Below are positions 40,259 through 51,900 of a stretch of DNA of 64,000 nucleotides, piece after piece (position 1 is the first letter of the stretch; each line of letters begins with the position of its first letter). The notes below the pieces were generated by a model, which saw nothing but the letters and a program-made list of their open reading frames with translations, did not search any database and was not told the origin of the DNA. Location of the stretch: the NCBI GenBank assembly GCA_963921195.1, contig OY992539.1:159045622-159109621 (forward strand). Reading direction: 5' to 3'. Origin of the DNA: Pegoplata infirma. Lineage: Eukaryota; Arthropoda; Insecta; Diptera; Anthomyiidae. The translations under genes were made by a program, and so were the position numbers.

Positions 40259-43200
40259 CTATGAGAAACCCATTATTTAAGGTTTTTTGGAGACCCTCAT
40301 TTTTAAATTGCTATAACTCGATAAATAATGATCCGATTTTGACTCTATAAAAACTAGAATGCATAAGTATATTAGCTTTATCATGACAGAAAAAATTTAA
40401 GACTATCAGACTAGTATTAACAGATATTTATGCATTCATATCAAAAATATTTTCGGGTTACTTGTAATAACTTGAAATGGCTATATCAAGGTTACCATTA
40501 TATCGATTTCAAATGCCTTTGCACGAATTTAAATCTTTTTCAATAAAGTTTAAATAGAATAAAAGAGATTGCTCGATTTTAAATTTTTAAAAAAAATTAT
40601 TTTTTCAAAAATGATAAACTTGTAATTTTTCGTAGTCTGGAGACCTTTAACTTTCAACGGCTGTATCTCTGCAACTATTGCTCCGATTTCGTCAAAATAA
40701 CAAAAAAATAAAAGATTGAGACTTTATCTTTCCTCTGGAACCAAATGTGAGATAATCGGGCTGGTACTTACAGAGATATATGCATTTATGCAAAGTTTTT
40801 TTTTTTCATTTTTATGAGAAACCCATTATTTAAAGTTTTTTGGAGACCCTCATTTTTAAATTGCTATAACTCGATAAATAATTATCCGATTTTGACTCTA
40901 TAAAAACTAGAATGCATAAGTATATTAGCTTTATCATGACAGAAAAAATTTAAGACTATCAGACTAGTATTAACAGATATTTATGCATTCATATCAAAAA
41001 TATTTTCGGGTTACTTGTAATAACTTGAAATGGCTATATCAAGGTTACCATTATATCGATTTCAAATGCCTTTGCACGAATTTAAATCTTTTTCAATAAA
41101 GTTTAAATAGAATAAAAGAGATTGCTCGATTTTAAATTTTTAAAAAATTTTTTTTTTCAAAAATGATAAACTTGTAATTTTTCGTAGTCTGGAGACCTTT
41201 TACTTTCAACGGCTGTATCTCTGCAACTATTGCTCCGATTTTGTCAAAATAACAAAAAAATAAAAGATTGAGACTTTATCTTTCCTCTGGAACCAAATGT
41301 GAGACAATCGGGCTGGTACTTACAGAGATATATGCATTTATGCAAAGTTTTTTTTTTCATTTTTATGAGAAACCCATTATTTAAGGTTTTTTGGAGACCC
41401 TCATTTTTAAATTGCTATAACTCGGTAAATAATGATCCGATTTTGACTCTATAAAAACAAGAATGCATAAGTATATTAGCTTTATCATGACAGAAAAAAT
41501 TTAAGACTATCAGACTAGTATTAACAGATATTTATGCATTCATATCAAAAATATTTTCGGGTTACTTGTAATAACTTGAAATGGCTATATCAAGGTTACC
41601 ATTATATCGATTTCAAATGCCTTTGCACGAATTTAAATGTTTTTCAATAAAGTTTAAATAGAATAAAAGAGATTGCTCGATTTTAAATTAAAAAAAAAAA
41701 ATATTTTTTCAAAAATGATAAACTTGTAATTTTTCGTAGTCTGGAGACCTTTTACTTTCAACGGCTGTATCTCTGCAACTATTGCTCCGATTTCGTCAAA
41801 ATAACAAAAAAATAAAAGATTGAGACTTTATCTTTCCTCTGGAACCAAATGTGAGACAATCGGGCTGGTACTTACAGAGATATATGCATTTATGCAAAGT
41901 TTTTTTTTTCATTTTTATGAAAAACCCATTATTTAAGGTTTTTTGGAGACCCTCATTTTTAAATTGCTATAACTCGGTAAATAATGATCCGATTTTGACT
42001 CTATAAAAACTAGAATGCATAAGTATATTAGCTTTATCATGACAGAAAAAATTTAAGACTATCAGACTAGTATTAACAGATATTTATGCATTCATATCAA
42101 AAATATTTTCGGGTTACTTGTAATAACTTGAAATGGCTATATCAAGGTTACCATTATATCGATTTCAAATGCCTTTGCACGAATTTAAATCTTTTTCAAT
42201 AAAGTTTAAATAGAATAAAAGAGATTGCTCGATTTTAAATTTAAAAAAAAAAAAATATTTTTTCAAAAATGATAAACTTGTAATTTTTCGTAGTCTGGAG
42301 ACCTTTTACTTTCAACGGCTGTATCTCTGCAACTATTGCTCCGATTTCGTCAAAATAACAAAAAATAAAAGATTGAGACTTTATCTTTCCTCTGGAACCA
42401 AATGTGAGACAATCGGGCTGGTACTTACAGAGATATATGCATTTATGCAAAGTTTTTTTTTTCATTTTTATGAAAAAACCCATTATTTAAGGTTTTTTGG
42501 AGACCCTCATTTTTAAATTGCTATAACTCGGTAAATAATGATCCGATTTTGACTCTATAAAAACTAGAATGCATAAGTATATTAGCTTTATCATGACAGA
42601 AAAAATTTAAGACTATCAGACTAGTATTAACAGATATTTATGCATTCATATCAAAAATATTTTCGGGTTACTTGTAATAACTTGAAATGGCTATATCAAG
42701 GTTACCATTATATCGATTTCAAATGCCTTTGCACGAATTTAAATCTTTTTCAATAAAGTTTAAATAGAATAAAAGAGATTGCTCGATTTTAAATTTTTAA
42801 AAAAAATTATTTTTTCAAAAATGATAAACTTGTAATTTTTCGTAGTCTGGAGACCTTTTACTTTCAACGGCTGTATCTCTGCAACTATTGCTCCGATTTC
42901 GTCAAAATAACAAAAAAATAAAAGATTGAGACTTTATCTTTCCTCTGGAACCAAATGTGAGACAATCGGGCTGGTACTTACAGAGATATATGCATTTATG
43001 CAAAGTTTTTTTTTCATTTTTATGAGAAACCCATTATTTAAGGTTTTTTGGAGACCCTCATTTTTAAATTGCTATAACTCGATAAATAATGATCCGATTT
43101 TGACTCTATAAAAACTAGAATGCATAAGTATATTAGCTTTATCATGACAGAAAAAAATTTAAGACTATCAGACTAGTATTAACAGATATTTATGCATTCA

Positions 43201-43634
43201 TATCAAAAATATTTTCGGGTTACTTGTAATAACTTGAAATGGCTATATCAAGGTTACCATTATATCGATTTCAAATGCCTTTGCACGAATTTAAATCTTT
43301 TTCAATAAAGTTTAAATAGAATAAAAGAGATTGCTCGATTTTATATTTTTAAAAAAAATTATTTTTTCAAAAATGATAAACTTGTAATTTTTCGTAGTCT
43401 GGAGACCTTTTACTTTCAACGGCTGTATCTCTGCAACTATTGCTCCGATTTCGTCAAAATAACAAAAAAATAAAAGATTGAGACTTTATCTTTCCTCTGG
43501 AACCAAATGTGAGACAATCGGGCTGGTACTTACAGAGATATATGCATTTATGCAAAGTTTTTTTTTTTTCATTTTTATGAGAAACCCATTATTTAAGGTT
43601 TTTTGGAGACCCTCATTTTGAAATTGCTATAACT
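40259..43634 (+). repeat. Array segment 7, mixed haplotypes
   Basis: Units 74-79, continuing into unit 80, have haplotypes I, I, III, II, II, I, I. Unit 75 carries the linked pair GAGATAATCGGG (about 40,751) and TTTAAAGTTTTTTGG (about 40,831), otherwise seen only in units 42 and 55 of the 13-unit block. Unit 78 has one extra A in GAAAAAACCC (about 42,472). Unit 80 has a private CATTTTGAAATTG near 43,617. Confidence 0.8.
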
Positions 43635-44517
43635 CGATAAATAATGATCCGATTTTGACTCTATAAAAACTAGAATGCATAAGTATATTAGCTTTATCAT
43701 GACAGAAAAAATTTAAGACTATCAGACTAGTATTAACAGATATTTATGCATTCATATCAAAAATATTTTCGGGTTACTTGTAATAACTTGAAATGGCTAT
43801 ATCAAGGTTACCATTATATCGATTTCAAATGCCTTTGCACGAATTTAAATCTTGTTTAATAAAGTTTAAATAGAATAAAAGAGATTGCTCGATTTTAAAT
43901 TTTTAAAAAATTTTTTTTTTCAAAAATGATAAACTTGTTATTTTTCGTAGTCTGGAGACCTTTTACTTTCAACGGCTGTATCTCTGCAACTATTGCTCCG
44001 ATTTTGTCAAAATAACAAAAAAATAAAAGATTGAGACTTTATCTTTCCTCTGGAACCAAATGTGAGACAATCGGGCTGGTACTTACAGAGATATATGCAT
44101 TTATGCAAAGTTTTTTTTTTTCATTTTTATGAGAAACCCATTATTTAAGGTTTTTTGGAGACCCTCATTTTTAAATTGCTATAACTCGGTAAATAATGAT
44201 CCGATTTTGACTCTATAAAAACAAGAATGCATAAGTATATTAGCTTTATCATGACAGAAAAAATTTAAGACTATCAGACTAGTATTAACAGATATTTATG
44301 CATTCATATCAAAAATATTTTCGGGTTACTTGTAATAACTTGAAATGGCTATATCAAGGTTACCATTATATCGATTTCAAATGCCTTTGCACGAATTTAA
44401 ATCTTTTTCAATAAAGTTTAAATAGAATAAAAGAGATTGCTCGATTTTAAATTTTTAAAAAAAAATATTTTTTCAAAAATGATAAACTTGTAATTTTTCG
44501 TAGTCTGGAGACCTTTT
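43635..44517 (+). repeat. Partial block duplicated 1,409 bp downstream, copy 1
   Basis: This segment runs from the CTCGATAAAT site of unit 80 through unit 81 (haplotype III) to the deletion junction at 44,517/44,518. Two rare linked markers, CTTGTTTAATAAAG (43,851) and CTTGTTATTTTT (43,934), recur exactly 1,409 bp downstream. The offset equals three units minus the 247 bp missing from the truncated unit that follows. Confidence 0.85.
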
Positions 44518-44810
44518 CTATAAAAACAAGAATGCATAAGTATATTAGCTTTATCATGACAGAAAAAATTTAAGACTATCAGACTAGTATTAACAGATAT
44601 TTATGCATTCATATCAAAAATATTTTCGGGTTACTTGTAATAACTTGAAATGGCTATATCAAGGTTACCATTATATCGATATCAAATGCCTTTGCACGAA
44701 TTTAAATCTTTTTCAATAAAGTTTAAATAGAATAAAAGAGATTGCTCGATTTTAAATTTAAAAAAAAAAATATTTTTTCAAAAATGATAAACTTGTAATT
44801 TTTCGTAGTC
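44506..44810 (+). repeat. Truncated unit, 305 bp (247-bp internal deletion)
   Basis: Measured from one C TGGAGACC (44,506) to the next (44,811), this unit is only 305 bp. After the first 12 bases of subunit C (TGGAGACCTTTT) the sequence jumps at 44,517/44,518 to CTATAAAAACAAG of subunit A, losing the rest of C and the 5' half of the next A. B is intact. There is little homology at the join, so this looks like an end-joining type deletion, not register-keeping unequal exchange. The A remnant carries AAAACAAG, the haplotype III state. Confidence 0.92.
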
Positions 44811-45028
44811 TGGAGACCTTTTACTTTCAACGGCTGTATCTCTGCAACTATTGCTCCGATTTCGTCAAAATAACAAAAAAAATAAAAGATTGAGACTTTA
44901 TCTTTCCTCTGGAACCAAATGTGAGACAATCGGGCTGGTACTTACAGAGATATATGCATTTATGCAAAGTTTTTTTTTCATTTTTATGAAAAACCCATTA
45001 TTTAAGGTTTTTTGGAGACCCTCATTTT

Positions 45029-45926
45029 TAAATTGCTATAACTCGATAAATAATGATCCGATTTTGACTCTATAAAAACTAGAATGCATAAGTATATTAG
45101 CTTTATCATGACAGAAAAAATTTAAGACTATCAGACTAGTATTAACAGATATTTATGCATTCATATCAAAAATATTTTCGGGTTACTTGTAATAACTTGA
45201 AATGGCTATATCAAGGTTACCATTATATCGATTTCAAATGCCTTTGCACGAATTTAAATCTTGTTTAATAAAGTTTAAATAGAATAAAAGAGATTGCTCG
45301 ATTTTAAATTTTTAAAAAAAATTTTTTTTCAAAAATGATAAACTTGTTATTTTTCGTAGTCTGGAGACCTTTTACTTTCAACGGCTGTATCTCTGCAACT
45401 ATTGCTCCGATTTTGTCAAAATAACAAAAAAATAAAAGATTGAGACTTTATCTTTCCTCTGGAACCAAATGTGAGACAATCGGGCTGGTACTTACAGAGA
45501 TATATGCATTTATGCAAAGTTTTTTTTTTTCATTTTTATGAGAAACCCATTATTTAAGGTTTTTTGGAGACCCTCATTTTTAAATTGCTATAACTCGGTA
45601 AATAATGATCCGATTTTGACTCTATAAAAACAAGAATGCATAAGTATATTAGCTTTATCATGACAGAAAAAATTTAAGACTATCAGACTAGTATTAACAG
45701 ATATTTATGCATTCATATCAAAAATATTTTCGGGTTACTTGTAATAACTTGAAATGGCTATATCAAGGTTACCATTATATCGATTTCAAATGCCTTTGCA
45801 CGAATTTAAATCTTTTTCAAAAAAGTTTAAATAGAATAAAAGAGATTGCTCGATTTTAAATTTTTAAAAAAAAATATTTTTTCAAAAATGATAAACTTGT
45901 AATTTTTCGTAGTCTGGAGACCTTTT
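45029..45926 (+). repeat. Partial block, copy 2 of the 1,409-bp duplication
   Basis: The segment carries the CTTGTTTAATAAAG (45,260) and CTTGTTATTTTT (45,343) markers and haplotype III unit 83, matching 43,620-44,517. It lacks the truncation: at 45,926 the subunit C sequence continues normally. Unit 82 at its left end is a mosaic, GAAAAAC (type II, about 44,988) followed by CTCGATAAAT (type I, 45,046). This places the join between those two sites and explains the unusual haplotype. Confidence 0.8.
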
Positions 45927-48900
45927 ACTTTCAACGGCTGTATCTCTGCAACTATTGCTCCGATTTCGTCAAAATAACAAAAAAATAAAAGATTGAGACT
46001 TTATCTTTCCTCTGGAACCAAATGTGAGACAATCGGGCTGGTACTTACAGAGATATATGCATTTATGCAAAGTTTTTTTTTCATTTTTATGAGAAACCCA
46101 TTATTTATGGTTTTTTGGAGACCCTCATTTTTAAATTGCTATAACTCGATAAATAATGATCCGATTTTGACTCTATAAAAACTAGAATGCATAAGTATAT
46201 TAGCTTTATCATGACAGAAAAAATTTAAGACTATCAGACTAGTATTAACAGATATTTATGCATTCATATCAAAAATATTTTCGGGTTACTTGTAATAACT
46301 TGAAATGGCTATATCAAGGTTACCATTATATCGATTTCAAATGCCTTTGCACGAATTTAAATCTTTTTCAATAAAGTTTAAATAGAATAAAAGAGATTGC
46401 TCGATTTTAAATTTAAAAAAAAAATATTTTTTCAAAAATGATAAACTTGTAATTTTTCGTAGTCTGGAGACCTTTTACTTTCAACGGCTGTATCTCTGCA
46501 ACTATTGCTCCGATTTCGTCAAAATAACAAAAAAATAAAAGATTGAGACTTTATCTTTCCTCTGGAACCAAATGTGAGACAATCGCGCTGGTACTCACAG
46601 AGATATATGCATTTATGCAAAGTTTTTTTTTTCATTTTTATGAAAAACCCATTATTTAAGGTTTTTTGGAGACCCTCATTTTTAAATTGCTATAACTCGG
46701 TAAATAATGATCCGATTTTGACTCTATAAAAACTAGAATGCATAAGTATATTAGCTTTATCATGACAGAAAAAATTTAAGACTATCAGACTAGTATTAAC
46801 AGATATTTATGCATTCATATCAAAAATATTTTCGGGTTACTTGTAATAACTTGAAATGGCTATATCAAGGTTACCATTATATCGATTTCAAATGCCTTTG
46901 CACGAATTTAAATCTTTTCAATAAAGTTTAAATAGAATAAAAGAGATTGCTCGATTTTAAATTTTTAAAAAAAAATATTTTTTCAAAAATGATAAACTTG
47001 TAATTTTTCGTAGTCTGGAGACCTTTTACTTTCAACGGCTGTATCTCTGCAACTATTGCTCCGATTTCGTCAAAATAACAAAAAAATAAAAGATTGAGAC
47101 TTTATCTTTCCTCTGGAACCAAATGTGAGACAATCGGGCTGGTACTTACAGAGATATATGCATTTATGCAAAGTTTTTTTTTCATTTTTATGAAAAACCC
47201 ATTATTTAAGGTTTTTTGGAGACCCTCATTTTTAAATTGCTATAACTCGGTAAATAATGATCCGATTTTGACTCTATAAAAACTAGAATGCATAAGTATA
47301 TTAGCTTTATCATGACAGAAAAAATTTAAGACTATCAGACTAGTATTAACAGATATTTATGCATTCATATCAAAAATATTTTCGGGTTACTTGTAATAAC
47401 TTGAAATGGCTATATCAAGGTTACCATTATATCGATTTCAAATGCCTTTGCACGAATTTAAATCTTTTTCAATAAAGTTTAAATAGAATAAAAGAGATTG
47501 CTCGATTTTAAATTTTTAAAAAAAAATATTTTTTCAAAAATGATAAACTTGTAATTTTTCGTAGTCTGGAGACCTTTTACTTTCAACGGCTGTATTTCTG
47601 CAACTATTGCTCCGATTTCGTCAAAATAACAAAAAAATAAAAGATTGAGACTTTATCTTTCCTCTGGAACCAAATGTGAGACAATCGGGCTGGTACTTAC
47701 AGAGATATATGCATTTATGCAAAGTTTTTTTTTTCATTTTTATGAGAAACCCATTATTTAAGGTTTTTTGGAGACCCTCATTTTTAAATTGCTATAACTC
47801 GATAAATAATGATCCGATTTTGACTCTATAAAAACTAGAATGCATAAGTATATTAGCTTTATCATGACAGAAAAAATTTAAGACTATCAGACTAGTATTA
47901 ACAGATATTTATGCATTCATATCAAAAATATTTTCGGGTTACTTGTAATAACTTGAAATGGCTATATCAAGGTTACCATTATATCGATTTCAAATGCCTT
48001 TCCACGAATTTAAATCTTTTTCAATAAAGTTTAAATAGAATAAAAGAGATTGCTCGATTTTAAATTTTTAAAAAAAAATATTTTTTCAAAAATGATAAAC
48101 TTGTAATTTTTCGTAGTCTGGAGACCTTTTACTTTCAACGGCTGTATCTCTGCAACTATTGCTCCGATTTCGTCAAAATAACAAAAAAATAAAAGATTGA
48201 GACTTTATCTTTCCTCTGGAACCAAATGTGAGACAATCGGGCTGGTACTTACAGAGATATATGCATTTATGCAAAGTTTTTTTTTTAATTTTTATGAGAA
48301 ACCCATTATTTAAGGTTTTTTGGAGACCCTCATTTTTAAATTGCTATAACTCGATAAATAATGATCCGATTTTGACTCTATAAAAACTAGAATGCATAAG
48401 TATATTAGCTTTATCATGACAGAAAAAATTTAAGACTATCAGACTAGTATTAACAGATATTTATGCATTCATATCAAAAATATTTTCGGGTTACTTGTAA
48501 TAACTTGAAATGGCTATATCAAGGTTACCATTATATCGATTTCAAATGCCTTTGCACGAATTTAAATCTTTTTCAATAAAGTTTAAATAGAATAAAAGAG
48601 ATTGCTCGATTTTAAATTTTTAAAAAAAAATATTTTTTCAAAAATGATAAACTTGTAATTTTTCGTAGTCTGGAGACCTTTTACTTTCAACGGCTGTATC
48701 TCTGCAACTATTGCTCCGATTTCGTCAAAATAACAAAAAAATAAAAGATTGAGACTTTATCTTTCCTCTGGAACCAAATGTGAGACAATCGGGCTGGTAC
48801 TTACAGAGATATATGCATTTATGCAAAGTTTTTTTTTTTCATTTTTATGAAAAACCCATTATTTAAGGTTTTTTGGAGACCCTCATTTTTAAATTGCTAT

Positions 48901-51900
48901 AACTTGGTAAATAATGATCCGATTTTGACTCTATAAAAACTAGAATGCATAAGTATATTAGCTTTATCATGACAGAAAAAATTTAAGACTATCAGACTAG
49001 TATTAACAGATATTTATGCATTCATATCAAAAATATTTTCGGGTTACTTGTAATAACTTGAAATGGCTATATCAAGGTTACCATTATATCGATTTCAAAT
49101 GCCTTTGCACGAATTTAAATCTTTTTCAATAAAGTTTAAATATAATAAAAGAGATTGCTCGATTTTAAATTTTTAAAAAAAAATATTTTTTCAAAAATGA
49201 TAAACTTGTAATTTTTCGTAGTCTGGAGACCTTTTACTTTCAACGGCTGTATCTCTGCAACTATTGCTCCGATTTCGTCAAAATAACAAAAAAATAAAAG
49301 ATTGAGACTTTATCTTTCCTCTGGAACCAAATGTGAGACAATCGGGCTGGTACTTACAGAGATATATGCATTTATGCAAAGTTTTTTTTTTTCATTTTTA
49401 TGAAAAACCCATTATTTAAGGTTTTTTGGAGACCCTCATTTTTAAATTGCTATAACTCGGTAAATAATGATCCGATTTTGACTCTATAGAAACTAGAATG
49501 CATAAGTATATTAGCTTTATCATGACAGAAAAAATTTAAGACTATCAGACTAGTATTAACAGATATTTATGCATTCATATCAAAAATATTTTCGGGTTAC
49601 TTGTAATAACTTGAAATTGCTATATCAAGGTTACCATTATATCGATTTCAAATGCCTTTGCACGAATTTAAATCTTTTTCAATAAAGTTTAAATAGAATA
49701 AAAGAGATTGCTCGATTTTAAATTTTTAAAAAAAATTATTTTTTCAAAAATGATAAACTTGTAATTTTTCGTAGTCTGGAGACCTTTTACTTTCAACGGC
49801 TGTATCTCTGCAACTATTGCTCCGATTTCGTCAAAATAACAAAAAAATAAAAGATTGAGACTTTATCTTTCCTCTGGAACCAAATGTGAGACAATCGGGC
49901 TGGTACTTACAGAGATATATGCATTTATGCAAAGTTTTTTTTTTAATTTTTATGAGAAACCCATTATTTAAGGTTTTTTGGAGACCCTCATTTTTAAATT
50001 GCTATAACTCGGTAAATAATGATCCGATTTTGACTCTATAAAAACAAGAATGCATAAGTATATTAGCTTTATCATGACAAAAAAAATTTAAGACTATCAG
50101 ACTAGTATTAACAGATATTTATGCATTCATATCAAAAATATTTTCGGGTTACTTGTAATAACTTGAAATGGCTATATCAAGGTTACCATTATATCGATTT
50201 CAAATGCCTTTGCACGAATTTAAATCTTTTTCAATAAAGTTTAAATAGAATAAAAGAGATTGCTCGATTTTAAATTTTTAAAAAAAATTATTTTTTCAAA
50301 AATGATAAACTTGTAATTTTTCGTAGTCTGGAGACCTTTTACTTTCAACGGCTGTATCTCTGCAACTATTGCTCCGATTTCGTCAAAATACCAAAAAAAT
50401 AAAAGATTGAGACTTTATCTTTCCTCTGGAACCAAATGTGAGACAATCGGGCTGGTACTTACAGAGATATATGCATTTATGCAAAGTTTTTTTTTCATTT
50501 TTATGAGAAACCCATTATTTAAGGTTTTTTGGAGACCCTCATTTTTAAATTGCTATAACTCGATAAATAATGATCCGATTTTGACTCTATAAAAACAAGA
50601 ATGCATAAGTATATTAGCTTTATCATGACAGAAAAAATTTAAGACTATCAGACTAGTATTAATAGATATTTATGCATTCATATCAAAAATATTTTCGGGT
50701 TACTTGTAATAACTTGAAATGGCTATATCAAGGTTACCATTATATCGATTTCAAATGCCTTTGCACGAATTTAAATCTTTTTCAATAAAGTTTAAATAGA
50801 ATAAAAGAGATTGCTCGATTTTAAATTTAAAAAAAAAATATTTTTTCAAAAATGATAAACTTGTAATTTTTCGTAGTCTGGAGACCTTTTACTTTCAACG
50901 GCTGTATCTCTGCAACTATTGCTCCGATTTCGTCAAAATAACAAAAAAATAAAAGATTGAGACTTTATCTTTTCTCTGGAACCAAATGTGAGACAATCGG
51001 GCTGGTACTTACAGAGATATATGCATTTATGCAAAGTTTTTTTTTCATTTTTATGAAAAACCCATTATTTAAGGTTTTTTGGAGACCCTCATTTTTAAAT
51101 TGCTATAACTCGGTAAATAATGATCCGATTTTGACTCTATAAAAACTAGAATGCATAAGTATATTAGCTTTATCATGACAGAAAAAATTTAAGACTATCA
51201 GACTAGTATTAACAGATATTTATGCATTCATATCAAAAATATTTTCGGGTTACTTGTAATAACTTGAAATGGCTATATCAAGGCTACCATTATATCGATT
51301 TCAAATGCCTTTGCACGAATTTAAATCTTTTTCAATAAAGTTTAAATAGAATAAAAGAGATTGCTCGATTTTAAATTTTTAAAAAAAAATATTTTTTCAA
51401 AAATGATAAACTTGTAATTTTTCGTAGTCTGGAGACCTTTTACTTTCAACGGCTGTATCTCTGCAACTATTGCTCCGATTTCATCAAAATAACAAAAAAA
51501 TAAAAGATTGAGACTTTATCTTTCCTCTGGAACCAAATGTGAGACAATCGGGCTGGTACTTACAGAGATATATGCATTTATGCAAAGTTTTTTTTTTTTT
51601 TCATTTTTATGAAAAACCCATTATTTAAGGTTTTTTGGAGACCCTCATTTTTAAATTGCTATAACTCGGTAAATAATGATCCGATTTTGACTCTATAAAA
51701 ACTAGAATGCATAAGTATATTAGCTTTATCATGACAGAAAAAATTTAAGACTATCAGACTAGTATTAACAGATATTTATGCATTCATATCAAAAATATTT
51801 TCGGGTTACTTGCAATAACTTGAAATGGCTATATCAAGGTTACCATTATATCGATTTCAAATGCCTTTGCACGAATTTAAATCTTTTTCAATAAAGTTTA

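Noticed and set aside
5269..44929. Seven minus-strand open frames of 68-82 codons
   Set aside because: They appear only in units with a changed A run or other small indel (for example A8 instead of A7 before TAAAAG) and are absent from the other ~108 units. They are in the same repeat sequence and show no initiation context or conservation of frame.
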